In this document: positions 7,455 through 16,415 of the stretch, piece by piece
Numbering within the stretch: position 1 is the first letter of the stretch
How the letters are laid out: the number at the start of each line of letters is the position of its first letter
Assembly (NCBI RefSeq): GCF_001439785.1
Contig: NZ_JYLI01000003.1
Span: 124,001-188,000, forward strand
Length of the DNA stretch: 64,000 bases
DNA from: Pseudomonas poae
GTDB lineage: Bacteria > Pseudomonadota > Gammaproteobacteria > Pseudomonadales > Pseudomonadaceae
Direction: 5' to 3'
Notes under the pieces: generated by a model
The model's input: only the letters and a program-made list of their open reading frames with translations
Databases searched by the model: none
Told to the model about the DNA's origin: nothing
Program-made: the position numbers and the translations under genes

Positions 7455-8861
7455 GTGTTGTTAACCCGCATTCAGCGCGACAATCTGTTTCTGATCGCCA
7501 CAGCGTGCCTGCTGGCGCTCGGCATCTGTGCGCCGTTCAGCGGGCATGATCTGCAACGCGGGACACAGATCTGCCTGGGGCTGTGCGCGGTGCTGTACGG
7601 GTTGTCGGTCTCTTCGCGCGAGGGGTCGGTGAATCGGCCTGCCGCCGCAGGCTTGGCACTGATTATGGTACTGGGCCTGGTATCTTCGGTGCTTGCGCAT
7701 CAGCCCCTGTGGGCACTCACTGAAATGGCGCTGTTCATCTGCAGTGCGGCGATTGCGCTGGCGGTTACCTCGCTCAGGCGCCACGGCGGTGAATCGATCG
7801 ATAGCGCGCTGATGTTGATCGTGCTGATGTTATGCGTGATCAAGTCCGTTCAGTACGGGTACGCGTTGATACTCGCGTTCGGCAGTGGCCAGCGCCTGCT
7901 CAACCTTGACCTGCTGCTGTCCGGATTTTCCAACAAGCGCTTCTACGGTCAATTCCAGACCTTCACCCTGCCATTGCTGGCACTGTCCCTGCTGATCCCC
8001 AAGGTCTCCCGTCCCGCACGCGCGGCCGCGCTGGTGTTGTTGTGCGTCTGGTGGCTGATTGCAATCAGCGGCGGCACCCGTGGTACATGGCTTGGCATGG
8101 CGGTGGCGGCGGCTGTGCTGGTGTGGCTTGGCCCCTGGGGGCGGCGCTGGGTGGCCTGGCAACTGGCGGGTGTTTGCGGTGGCCTGTTGCTTTACGGCTG
8201 CTTGTTCATGCTGCTGGCGCACCATTCTGGCAACGAGATTGTCAGTGCCGCCGGTGAGCGTCTCACCACGTCGCTGTCGGGTCGCGGCCCGATCTGGTGG
8301 CAGGGCTGGCACATGATTGCCGAGCGCCCATGGTTGGGCTTCGGGCCCATGCATTTCGCCGATGTGGCCAATCCCATCGCCGCCCACCCTCACCAGGCCG
8401 TGCTGCAATGGGCCAGTGAATGGGGCGTGCCGTCGGCACTGTGCGTGGCGGTTCTGGCAGGCTGGGGCGGCTGGGCCACCGTTGGACTGATCCGTGAGCG
8501 TGCCATGGTTGCCACGCGGGCCGATCTTCTGCGCTTATGCCTGTTTGCGGCGCTGGTCGGCGCACTGACGCAGTCCATGGTCGATGGCGTGATCGTGATG
8601 CCCAACTCGCAGGTTTGGCTGGCGTTGGTGGTGGGCTGGTTGATGGCGTTGCATGTGCGGCGAGCCCCTGAGCCTGCTCTGCCGCTGGCTGCTGGCGCTT
8701 GGAGGATGACAAGTGTGCTCGCCGTGGGGCTGTTGGTGTATGTGGTAATCCGCGACGTTCCGCATCTGGAACACGCCCGGCAGGTCTATCTGGACGGGCG
8801 GGGTGATCATTTGCAGCCGCGCTTCTGGGCCCAGGGCGTGATAGCCCTGCCAAGGCTCTGA
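7455..8861 (+). CDS. O-antigen ligase-family membrane protein, likely pilin glycosyltransferase (PilO/TfpO-like)
   Basis: A 468-residue polytopic membrane protein with about 12 hydrophobic segments. It carries the Wzy_C/WaaL-type periplasmic loop including SGGTRGTWLG and the terminal signature GRGPIWWQGWHMIAERP...GFGPMHF with AHPHQAVLQW. This family transfers lipid-linked glycans to a protein or lipid A. In P. aeruginosa group I strains the enzyme encoded directly after pilA (TfpO/PilO) glycosylates pilin, and position here (GTG start three bases after the pilA stop) argues for the same role. It meets the opposite-strand acyltransferase tail to tail with ten bases between. WaaL or another ligase cannot be excluded. 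Confidence 0.8.
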   Translation: MLLTRIQRDNLFLIATACLLALGICAPFSGHDLQRGTQICLGLCAVLYGLSVSSREGSVNRPAAAGLALIMVLGLVSSVLAHQPLWALTEMALFICSAAIALAVTSLRRHGGESIDSALMLIVLMLCVIKSVQYGYALILAFGSGQRLLNLDLLLSGFSNKRFYGQFQTFTLPLLALSLLIPKVSRPARAAALVLLCVWWLIAISGGTRGTWLGMAVAAAVLVWLGPWGRRWVAWQLAGVCGGLLLYGCLFMLLAHHSGNEIVSAAGERLTTSLSGRGPIWWQGWHMIAERPWLGFGPMHFADVANPIAAHPHQAVLQWASEWGVPSALCVAVLAGWGGWATVGLIRERAMVATRADLLRLCLFAALVGALTQSMVDGVIVMPNSQVWLALVVGWLMALHVRRAPEPALPLAAGAWRMTSVLAVGLLVYVVIRDVPHLEHARQVYLDGRGDHLQPRFWAQGVIALPRL

Positions 8862-8871
8862 GCCTGCGTGT

Positions 8872-9423
8872 TCAAACGTCCCGATAGTACTTGGCCGGTA
8901 TGCCAAACCACACCTGGTTGTCGGGCACATCCTTGCGCACCTGAGAGCACGCGCCAATCTCGGCATTTTCCCCAATGGTCACAGACGGCATGATCACGAC
9001 GCTGGCGCCGAAGCGTGAGCCTTTCTTGAGCGTGCCTACGCATTTTTCGTCATTTTTGGTGAGGTCGGGCGTATCGGTGACCACGAATGCATATTTCATC
9101 ACCACATCATCTTCAACAATGGTGTTGGCGGAGAGTGTGCCGCGACTGCCCATCAGTACGCGGTTGCCCAACTGACAGTTGTCTCGAATTTCACAGTAGG
9201 AAGTGAATGAGCAATCATCCCCAATCACTGCATTGCGACCAATTTTCGTATAGGTGCCGATTTTTGTATGCCTGCCGATTTTGGCGCCTTTGAGCACCAT
9301 GGCATAGTCTTCGATCACAGCACCTTCCTTGATTTCAACATCATCTTCAATGATGCAGAACCGGCCGATCACAACACCATCGCCTATTACCGCCTTGTCT
9401 GAAACGATTGAGTAATTGTTCAT
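8872..9423 (-). CDS. Left-handed beta-helix acyltransferase (hexapeptide repeat)
   Basis: A 183-residue protein made almost wholly of hexapeptide repeats (I-G-D/E-x-x-x), for example AVIGDGVVIGRFCIIEDDVEI and GRHTKIGTYTKIGRNAVIGDD, ending SVTIGENAEIGACSQV and GIPAKYYRDV. Such trimeric enzymes acetylate sugars such as dTDP- or UDP-amino sugars; the C-terminal part resembles WbpD/QdtC-type sugar N-acetyltransferases, but the substrate cannot be read. I chose the ATG at 9423; an in-frame GTG at 9459 would overlap the upstream gene. It probably forms a two-gene unit with 9434-10429. GC content is lower than the surroundings. Confidence 0.75.
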   Translation of the reverse strand: MNNYSIVSDKAVIGDGVVIGRFCIIEDDVEIKEGAVIEDYAMVLKGAKIGRHTKIGTYTKIGRNAVIGDDCSFTSYCEIRDNCQLGNRVLMGSRGTLSANTIVEDDVVMKYAFVVTDTPDLTKNDEKCVGTLKKGSRFGASVVIMPSVTIGENAEIGACSQVRKDVPDNQVWFGIPAKYYRDV

Positions 9424-9433
9424 TTCGATACTT

Positions 9434-10429
9434 TTAGTTTTCCAATGATTTTGGGACACCCGACAGATCGTCAGTTGCCGACTTCACCGTTTTGGCTGGC
9501 ATGCCCATCACCAAAAGTCCGGGCTCCTCAATGTGTTTCACCACCACGGCTCCGGCACCAACCACCGTGCGCTCGGCTATGCGCGTCTGTGGTCTTACGA
9601 TAGCACCCGATCCAAGAAAGCACTGATTGCCGAGGGTGACGTTGCCAGCAATCGATACGTTATTGGCAAAGTGACACTCGTCGCCGATCAATGAGCCATG
9701 ACCAATCTTGCTGCCGTGTGCGATGACGCACCCCTGGCCAACGGTGGTTGTCTCGTTGACCGAGCCACGTACCACGGTCACATCGGTACCGAGGAAGGTG
9801 CCTTGCATGATTCGGGTGTAGCCGATCTGCGGCTGAACCACTCTTTGGCGCGTGGTCGGGTCCCAGATCCAGGCCGCCCCCGTTGCGCCGACGGTGGAGT
9901 GCGATTCAATGGTGACATCTTCTTCGATGGTGGTTCCGCGCATCACGGTCACGTGGGAGTGAAGGTTGGCACCTGCCTTCACAACACAGTCCTCCAATAC
10001 GCAGAAAGGTCCTATGTAAGCCGCAGGGTCGACTTCGCAATCCTCGCCAATAACGGCGGTGGGGTGGATGCCCTGAATTTTTTTTCGGTCTGGCACCATG
10101 GCTTCCATCAGGCGATAAAACACCAACTGTGGATGATCGACCTGGAGTATTACATTGCCTTCGCCGCACACATCGGCCCCTTCGCGCAGGACTATTGAAT
10201 GGGTTATCGGCGGCGGATGGCCAATGCCTTGCGCCAAAAAATAAATCCCGCCTTGCTCGATCTGACGCAGGCTCTTGAATGCAAAGGCGCTTTGAGCAGC
10301 TGTGCCATGGGCGACGAAGGCGATACCCATTTGCTGTAGCTGTTGCTGGACCTGCGCAAGCGAGAAGGTTTTCGGGGGGGTGGGCAAATGCATTCTCCAC
10401 GTAGGGATGTTGGCTCGATCGTCACTCAT
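9434..10429 (-). CDS. LpxD-like UDP-sugar N-acyltransferase
   Basis: A 331-residue protein with an N-terminal alpha/beta domain (about 1-105) and a long hexapeptide-repeat beta-helix (about 115-310), the layout of LpxD, which adds hydroxyacyl chains to UDP-acylglucosamine. The segment GATGAAWIWDPTTRQRVV takes the place of the LpxD substrate loop (GADGFGY in the family), with PQIG following as in LpxD. It is not in an lpx/fabZ context, so it is more likely a paralogue that modifies a surface or pilin glycan than lipid A LpxD. It is followed ten bases later (if the ATG of the next gene is used) by another acyltransferase. Confidence 0.72.
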   Translation of the reverse strand: MSDDRANIPTWRMHLPTPPKTFSLAQVQQQLQQMGIAFVAHGTAAQSAFAFKSLRQIEQGGIYFLAQGIGHPPPITHSIVLREGADVCGEGNVILQVDHPQLVFYRLMEAMVPDRKKIQGIHPTAVIGEDCEVDPAAYIGPFCVLEDCVVKAGANLHSHVTVMRGTTIEEDVTIESHSTVGATGAAWIWDPTTRQRVVQPQIGYTRIMQGTFLGTDVTVVRGSVNETTTVGQGCVIAHGSKIGHGSLIGDECHFANNVSIAGNVTLGNQCFLGSGAIVRPQTRIAERTVVGAGAVVVKHIEEPGLLVMGMPAKTVKSATDDLSGVPKSLEN

Positions 10430-10690
10430 GAAACGTCAGGCAGTCAACGAACGAATGAGGTTTCTCCCGTCACCTTCTGAGGGTGGCGATCTTTCGGCAG
10501 AGTGCCTATTATCGTTCAGCGTATCGGGCTGAGCGTCCGATGCGCGAACTGACTCAACGGCAATATTGTTTTCAGCTGATCCAAGAATGGTTCTGAAGGC
10601 CAGACGAGCAGGTATTCACGCCCGCTCTTTCGTATCTGCGCAACCTTGATGACCCAGATGCATCCCCATTCCCAGATCTGAGAGAACACC

Positions 10691-10996
10691 ATGACCACGA
10701 CTGAACTGACCCAGGAAGCCCGGCACGAAGAAGCCCTCAAAAAATACCTTGAGGCCACGCCGCAGCTCAAAGAAGAGATCAAGGACCTGAGTGCTGATGA
10801 TCAGCGCGACCAGATCCAGTGGGCATTCGAGGATGAGGCCGAGAGCCAGAATCTCCAGCCTTGGGAGCTGACCCTCAAGTACACCTCGACACCGGAAGAA
10901 TTCGAGACCGCACGCCTGGCCTTGCACAAAGAGGCGGCCGAGGTGCTGGGCGTTGAATGGGACGAGTACTGCGAGATGAACAACCTGGTCGTCTGA
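10691..10996 (+). CDS. Small acidic conserved hypothetical protein (DUF6388-like)
   Basis: A 101-residue, strongly acidic, probably helical cytoplasmic protein with no cysteine pair, signal peptide or membrane segment. It contains the run DQIQWAFEDEAES and a central PWELTLKY, which I associate with a small pseudomonad family annotated DUF6388; I am not certain of the family number. The ribosome binding site GAGAG lies six bases before the ATG. It is monocistronic, followed by a short REP-like palindrome. Function unknown. Confidence 0.75.
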   Translation: MTTTELTQEARHEEALKKYLEATPQLKEEIKDLSADDQRDQIQWAFEDEAESQNLQPWELTLKYTSTPEEFETARLALHKEAAEVLGVEWDEYCEMNNLVV

Positions 10997-11008
10997 ACCC
11001 GAACCTTT

Positions 11009-11034
11009 GCAGGAGCAAGCTTGCTCGCTCCTGC
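11009..11034. repeat. Short palindrome, REP-like, possible terminator stem
   Basis: GCAGGAGC and GCTCCTGC arms surround AAGCTTGCTC. It lies between two converging genes (10691 gene and nadC) and could end both transcripts, although no T run follows on either strand. Confidence 0.5.
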
Positions 11035-11046
11035 ATTAATCCGGTG

Positions 11047-11895
11047 TCAGATACTCAGTCGCATCGACAAATCCACCGCCTTCACATCCTTGGTCATCGC
11101 ACCAATAGAAATGTAGTCCACCCCGGTTTCGGCGATGGGCAGCAAGGTGCTTTCGTTGATCCCGCCGCTCGCTTCCAGCCTGGCTTTGCCGCCGTTCAGG
11201 CGCACCGCTTCACGCATGTCGTCCAAGCTCAATTCATCGAGCATGATGATATCGGCCCCGGCATCGAGTGCTTCGCGCAATTCATCCAGGCTTTCCACTT
11301 CAATTTCCACTGGCTTGCCCGGCGCGATTTTGTGCGCGGCGGCAACCGCTTGGCTAATGCCGCCGCAGGCCGCGATATGGTTTTCCTTGATCAGGAACGC
11401 GTCGTATAGACCCATGCGGTGGTTATGGCAGCCGCCACAGGTCACCGCATACTTCTGCGCCAGGCGCAGGCCCGGCAGGGTTTTGCGTGTGTCGAGCAAT
11501 TTGACCTGGGTGCTGGCGACGAAGTCGGCCAGGTACTGGGCACGCGTGGCAACGCCTGACAGCAGTTGCAGAAAATTCAGTGCGCACCGTTCACCGCTGA
11601 GCAGCGAGCGGGCAGGGCCCTCGAGGTGAAACAGCACCTGATTGGGGCTGACACGCTCGCCATCGGTCACCTGCCAATGCACGGCGACCCGCGGATCCAG
11701 TTGGCGAAACACGGCATCCACCCAGGCCGTGCCACTGATAACCGCTGCGTCGCGGGTGATGATCGTGGCTTTCGCCAGCCGTTCAGCCGGGATCAACTGC
11801 GCGGTAATGTCGCCACTGCCGATGTCTTCCAGCAGTGCGCGGCGCACGTTGGCTTCGATTTCGGCAGTGATGTCGGCAAGACGGAGATTCGGCAT
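11047..11895 (-). CDS. nadC: Nicotinate-nucleotide diphosphorylase (carboxylating), quinolinate phosphoribosyltransferase
   Basis: A 282-residue cytoplasmic enzyme that converts quinolinate and PRPP to nicotinate mononucleotide, CO2 and pyrophosphate in de novo NAD synthesis. Family signatures seen are [32 protein letters not shown], the substrate segment [28 protein letters not shown] and [10 protein letters not shown]. The ATG at 11895 has GGAG eight bases upstream; the frame continues upstream without homology. The next gene upstream (12131) is divergent, so nadC has its own promoter in the 235-base gap. Confidence 0.96.
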   Translation of the reverse strand: MPNLRLADITAEIEANVRRALLEDIGSGDITAQLIPAERLAKATIITRDAAVISGTAWVDAVFRQLDPRVAVHWQVTDGERVSPNQVLFHLEGPARSLLSGERCALNFLQLLSGVATRAQYLADFVASTQVKLLDTRKTLPGLRLAQKYAVTCGGCHNHRMGLYDAFLIKENHIAACGGISQAVAAAHKIAPGKPVEIEVESLDELREALDAGADIIMLDELSLDDMREAVRLNGGKARLEASGGINESTLLPIAETGVDYISIGAMTKDVKAVDLSMRLSI

Positions 11896-12130
11896 AACAG
11901 GCTCCACAAACAATGTGCGCCGATTATAGGGGCACTGCGTGGCCGAACCCACCGCCACCTGCTCTTTTGCCGGTGAAACTCAGAGTTTGCTGGCGTAACG
12001 GCCCCTGTTTGCAAGATAATCCCGCGCCTTGCAATTGGCGTCATAGCTTTGACGTCCCGGTGACAATCGGATATCGGCGGCGCCCGCCTGATCGTCCCAC
12101 CCCCCTACACCGCCGTTTCAGGAGGCCAGG

Positions 12131-14281
12131 ATGCACAATGACGGAAAGGTGGTGTCCATCAAGAGGGCACAGGCTACGCCATCGCCGCTGGCGCGCCTGC
12201 CGGTGGTGTTGCTGCAGGTTCGCGACAAGGCTGCCCAACAGTTGCAACAGGGCTTGCAGGAGCTGTTTGATAACGCCGACGACACCTTGTTCGAAATGGC
12301 CGACAAGGCCCGCAATAACGCGGATCACCATATCTTTTTCGAGGCCATGCGCGACCTGCGGCTCAAGCGCAAGAATTTCGAACGCGCCTTCATGGCGCAA
12401 CTGTTCCAGGCCTTCGCCCACCTCGGCCAAGCGAGCAGCGGTGAGCCGAAAATGGTCCCGCTGGTCTCCTACGATTCGCTGCCAGTCACCACCGACGATG
12501 CCCGCGAAAAAGCCGTGGCGCTCGAGGCGATGCTCGGCCGGGTGCGGCACCGCGATGGCCTGGCCCTGGGGCAATTGACCGCTCGTCTGAACGCCCTGCT
12601 TGGCAAGCAACTGGACGAGCGGGAAAACCCCTTGGGCCCGGCCCTGTTGTGCGAATTTTTCCTGCGCGCCGGGCGCAGTCTCGGCGTGGAAATCCGCGTC
12701 AAGCTGATCATGCTCAAGCTGTTTGAAAAATACGTGCTCAGCGACGCCGATCTGTTGTACGGCGAGGCCAATCAGCTGCTGGTGGCGACCGGCGTTTTAC
12801 CTGAACTCAAAAGCGCGCCTTCCCGTCGTCGTGTTGGGTGTGTGGCGAGCGAACCTGCACCGCCAGGCAGCTTGCCAGGCACCGACCAGACCCTGGATGA
12901 AAACGGTCAGCAGGACTTCGCCGCGCTGCAGCATATGCTCGCTGCCGTGCGCGGCAGTGTGGCGCCCACTCTGGAAGCCAGCGCCGAACCCCAGCCGATT
13001 GCCACCCGCGACTTGCTGCGCCTGCTTTCCCATCTGCAGCAATACGTCCCGGAACCCCAGGCCGAGGACGACTTCGACCTGCGTAACCAGCTTGAACAAC
13101 TATTGACCCGCGTCAGCGTCAAGAGCGGCAAGTCCCGCGTGGTGGAGGACGCCGACGAAGACGTGATCAACCTGGTCGCCCTGCTGTTCGAATTCATGCT
13201 CAATGACCCTGCGGTGCCTGAAGCCTGCAAGGCGTTGATTGCGCGTTTGCAGATCCCTTTGCTGAAGGTGGCGTTGCTGGACAAGCGTCTTTTCAGTTGC
13301 GCCAGTCATCCCGCGCGGCAGTTGCTCAATGAAATCGCCGCCTCGGCCCTGGGCTGGAACCCGTGCGAGGATTATCAGCGCGACAGTCTGTACCTGCGCA
13401 TCGAACACGTCGTGCAGTGCCTGCTCAATGAATACGTCGACGACCCGGCGATTTTTTCCCGGTTGCTGGCGCAGTTCAGCGCATCGTGCGCCGAGGAGCA
13501 GCGGCGCAGCGAGTTGATTGAACAACACACCCGTGACGCTGAGGATGGGCGCATTCGTGCCGATGCGGCGCGTCAACACGTGGCTGACGTGCTTGACCGA
13601 AGGCTGCTGGGCAAGGTGTTGCCGCAGGCCGTGGTGCAATTTCTGCAACAGGCCTGGAGCCAGGTGTTGTTATTGGCCAGCCTCAAGCATGGTGAGCAGT
13701 CGGTGCAGTGGCAGGCGGGGCTGCGCACCATGGACGAGCTGATCTGGAGCGTCAGCCTGCAGCGCGACGCCGAGGCCGGTCGGCATCTGGTGGAGCAACT
13801 GCCGGGGTTGCTCAAGGCATTGCGTGACGGCCTGACCAGCGCAGCGGTCGATCCCTTCGACACGCGCGATTTCTTTGTGCGCCTGCAAGCGTTGCATCTG
13901 CAACCGGCGGAGAGTGTCGAGGCGCTGATTGAGGTGTGCGAGCCATGTGTACTCGGCCCCGGTGCAGTCGATGCCTGCGAAGACCTGGCGGCGGACGATC
14001 CTGATCTGCTCAAAGCGCTGCAGCTGCGAATTGGCGGCTGGGTCGAGTTACAGGATGAGCGGCCAGCCCCCCTGCGCTGCAAGCTGCTGGCGATCATGGC
14101 ACCTGTGGGTAGCTACGTGTTCGTCAACCGCTCGGGGCTCAAGGTCATGGAAAAAAGCGTCGGCCAACTGGCCCTTGCGTTCAAGCGTGGCGCTCTGCAC
14201 CCGTTGGATGATGGCCTGCTGTTCGAGCGTGCGTTGACGGCAGTGACCGGCAAACTGCGCCAACTCAATCGCGGCAAGTGA
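12131..14281 (+). CDS. DUF1631 family protein
   Basis: A 716-residue cytoplasmic protein of the DUF1631 family, seen between nadC and ampD in other pseudomonads as well. It is mainly alpha-helical with conserved blocks near the N-terminus (DNADDTLFEMADKA, RDLRLKRKNFER) and in the middle (VINLVALLFEFMLNDP, LKVALLDKRLF). The last 90 residues form a separate beta-rich module with GGWVELQDE...RCKLLAIMAPVGSYVFVN, reminiscent of PilZ-type barrels but without a clear RxxxR...DxSxxG signature. A GGAGG lies six bases before the ATG. The biochemical role is not known to me. Confidence 0.82.
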   Translation: MHNDGKVVSIKRAQATPSPLARLPVVLLQVRDKAAQQLQQGLQELFDNADDTLFEMADKARNNADHHIFFEAMRDLRLKRKNFERAFMAQLFQAFAHLGQASSGEPKMVPLVSYDSLPVTTDDAREKAVALEAMLGRVRHRDGLALGQLTARLNALLGKQLDERENPLGPALLCEFFLRAGRSLGVEIRVKLIMLKLFEKYVLSDADLLYGEANQLLVATGVLPELKSAPSRRRVGCVASEPAPPGSLPGTDQTLDENGQQDFAALQHMLAAVRGSVAPTLEASAEPQPIATRDLLRLLSHLQQYVPEPQAEDDFDLRNQLEQLLTRVSVKSGKSRVVEDADEDVINLVALLFEFMLNDPAVPEACKALIARLQIPLLKVALLDKRLFSCASHPARQLLNEIAASALGWNPCEDYQRDSLYLRIEHVVQCLLNEYVDDPAIFSRLLAQFSASCAEEQRRSELIEQHTRDAEDGRIRADAARQHVADVLDRRLLGKVLPQAVVQFLQQAWSQVLLLASLKHGEQSVQWQAGLRTMDELIWSVSLQRDAEAGRHLVEQLPGLLKALRDGLTSAAVDPFDTRDFFVRLQALHLQPAESVEALIEVCEPCVLGPGAVDACEDLAADDPDLLKALQLRIGGWVELQDERPAPLRCKLLAIMAPVGSYVFVNRSGLKVMEKSVGQLALAFKRGALHPLDDGLLFERALTAVTGKLRQLNRGK

Positions 14282-14356
14282 TCGCAACGGCGGGGTGGAA
14301 CGCGGCATACTGGTCACACTTAGTCACGTTCACTTAGTCACGTTCAAGGATCCTGC

Positions 14357-14920
14357 ATGCAACTGGACCCCGCCAGTGGTTGGTGCCAGGGCATTGGTCA
14401 CTGCCCTTCGCCCAACTTCAACGAGCGCCCCTCAGGCGAAATCTCACTGCTGGTGGTGCATAACATCAGTTTGCCGCCGGCGCAGTTCGGCACTGGCAAG
14501 GTGCAGGCGTTTTTTCAGAATCGACTGGATGTCACGGAACATCCCTACTTTGAAGGGATTGCCGACTTACGCGTGTCTGCACACTTTCTGATTGAGCGCG
14601 ACGGTGCCGTGACGCAGTTTGTGTCCTGCCTCGACCGCGCCTGGCATGCTGGTGTCTCAAGCTTTGAGGGGCGAGAGACGTGCAATGACTTTTCCCTGGG
14701 CATCGAACTGGAAGGCACGGACGACCTGGCGTACACCGATACCCAGTATGCATCGCTGATAGAGCTGACGAGCCAGTTGCTGGCGGCTTACCCGGGCATC
14801 ACCCTTCAACGTATTTGTGGTCACAGCGCCATCGCGCCGGGACGCAAGACCGACCCGGGCCCTGCATTTGATTGGACGCGCTTTCGTCGCGCCCTGGAGC
14901 AAGGAGAACACGCACAATGA
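14357..14920 (+). CDS. ampD: 1,6-anhydro-N-acetylmuramyl-L-alanine amidase AmpD
   Basis: A 187-residue cytoplasmic zinc amidase (Amidase_2 fold) that splits the stem peptide from anhydro-muropeptides during cell-wall recycling, and thereby keeps the beta-lactamase regulator AmpR unstimulated. Zinc ligands are His35 in LLVVHNISLP, the later His in RICGHSAIAPGRKTDPG and its Asp; the catalytic Glu is in LGIELEGTDD. The N-terminus SGWCQGIGHCPSPNFNERP is typical. It overlaps ampE by ATGA, so the two are translationally coupled. It follows the DUF1631 gene by 75 bases. Confidence 0.96.
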   Translation: MQLDPASGWCQGIGHCPSPNFNERPSGEISLLVVHNISLPPAQFGTGKVQAFFQNRLDVTEHPYFEGIADLRVSAHFLIERDGAVTQFVSCLDRAWHAGVSSFEGRETCNDFSLGIELEGTDDLAYTDTQYASLIELTSQLLAAYPGITLQRICGHSAIAPGRKTDPGPAFDWTRFRRALEQGEHAQ

Positions 14921-15753
14921 GTTTTCTGGTGTTGGTATTGGCCGTGTGGATCGAAAAGTTCTCGGCGTTGCGCCAGCGGTTGCAGCGTGATGGCGGTTGG
15001 TTGCGCGAGCTGGCCAGGCTGGAAGCGAGCCCGCGGCTCGGCAAGCAGCCCTGGCTGGTCCTGGCCGTGCTGGTGCTGTTGCCGGTGGCATTGCTGGCGT
15101 TGCTGTTGCTGGTGCTGGAGCCCGTGGCGTACGGCCTGCTGGCATTGCCGGTGCACTTGCTGGTGCTGATTTACAGCCTTGGGCGTGGCGATCTGCTCAC
15201 GGCACTCGGTCCGTTTCGTGATGCCTGGCGGCGCGGCGATTTGCAGGCCGCCGAACACGTGGCCGAGCGCGACCTGAACGTGGCTGCCGACAACGGCGAG
15301 CAGTTGCTGGAACGCGTCCAGGCCCACCTGCTATGGCAGGCCTACCAGAGCTTTTTTGCGGTGATTTTCTGGTATTTCCTGCTGGGCCCGGTCGCGGCAC
15401 TGGCTTATCGCCTGCTGGCCCTGGCCAATGAACACAGCCAGAACCCCCAGGTGGCCGAGCGCTCCGGGCAACTGCGGCATGCATTCGACTGGGTGCCCGT
15501 GCGCCTTTTGGCCGCGAGCTTTGCCCTCGTAGGCAACTTCGTCGCGGTTGGCCGCGTGATGCTGCACGAACTGCTGAACTGGGACATCAGCGCCGCGCAA
15601 CTGGTGGAAAAGGTCGGCCTGGCCGCCGCTGAAATCCCGCCGCCGGTCGTCGGGGCGGAAGGCATCAACAGCCTGGATCGCCTGTGGGAATTGCTGCTGC
15701 GTGCCGCCGTGCTCTGGTATGCCGGCTTCGCCATCTGGACCGTGTTGCCTTGA
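14917..15753 (+). CDS. ampE: Regulatory signalling modulator protein AmpE
   Basis: A 278-residue inner-membrane protein with hydrophobic segments at about 1-12, 45-95, 155-180, 200-220 and the C-terminus. AmpE is encoded with AmpD across gammaproteobacteria and has been linked to beta-lactamase control, but its activity is unsettled. The start ATG overlaps the ampD stop; AAGGAG lies about seven bases upstream inside ampD. The length and the SLGRGDLLTAL...AWRRGDLQAA region fit the family. A long repeat-filled gap follows. Confidence 0.88.
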   Translation: MSFLVLVLAVWIEKFSALRQRLQRDGGWLRELARLEASPRLGKQPWLVLAVLVLLPVALLALLLLVLEPVAYGLLALPVHLLVLIYSLGRGDLLTALGPFRDAWRRGDLQAAEHVAERDLNVAADNGEQLLERVQAHLLWQAYQSFFAVIFWYFLLGPVAALAYRLLALANEHSQNPQVAERSGQLRHAFDWVPVRLLAASFALVGNFVAVGRVMLHELLNWDISAAQLVEKVGLAAAEIPPPVVGAEGINSLDRLWELLLRAAVLWYAGFAIWTVLP

Positions 15754-16415
15754 TCAATTGCCTCTTTGGGTGGGGCATGAGCTGAGTCAGTCAACCACAT
15801 TGCTGTGGCGAGCGGGCTTGCCTTAATGCCGCTCAGCTAAGCGCAGATTCCCTGTGGCGAGCAGGCTTGTCCAGCGTTGGGCTGCGCACCAAAACCAGGC
15901 GCTGAGCCGTATCAGGTAAACCGCGTTTTGCTGGATTGGGGGCGCTTCGCACCCCAACGCCGTTCAGTTAAACCTGCGTTCGGCCAGCGTGTTTGACGGG
16001 GCGCCTCAGATCAAGATCAAGAGCGCGGTGGCCTGAGAGCCGACCGGAATGGGGAATGTGAACGCGATCAAATGTGGGAGCGGGCTTGCCCGCGAAGGCG
16101 TCGGCCCAGCAAACATTGAGGTCGACTGACCCACCGCTTCCGCGGGCAAGTCGCAGCGCCGCTCCCAGAGGGGATTTACGCTTAACTGAACGGCATTAGG
16201 GCAAGCCCGCTTGCCACAGGAGCTCTGTTTGCTGCGTGACAAAAGCCAGGTCGAAGGCTTGGCGGCGCTTTCCATATTTTGTATGTGAGAGAAGGTTGTA
16301 GGGTGTTTCGTTCGCGGTTGTGGTGCATATCCTGATTTCCTCGCGTGGCGCTTTCTGCCGACGTGGATGAGTGAGAATTCATATCATTCACTCACGTTCC
16401 AATGGAGGCACGACG
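15754..16415. other. Gene-free gap filled with nested REP-type repeats
   Basis: This 662-base gap contains no credible coding sequence. An outer inverted repeat of about 50 bases, roughly 86% matching, lies at 15803-15852 and 16170-16219. A second copy of the TGTGGCGAGCxGGCTTG head is at 15851-15869, a GCCGTTCAGTTAA motif recurs at 15959-15971, and an inner pair of REP arms lies at 16072-16100 and 16134-16168. The last 50 bases hold the leader of the gene at 16416. Confidence 0.75.

Noticed and set aside
12797..13099. Minus-strand frames inside the DUF1631 gene
   Set aside because: No ribosome binding site or homology, and they conflict with a conserved long gene.
15803..16219. The repeat cluster as a CRISPR array
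   Set aside because: The repeats are inverted, unevenly spaced and of REP type; there are no regular direct repeats and spacers, and no cas genes.
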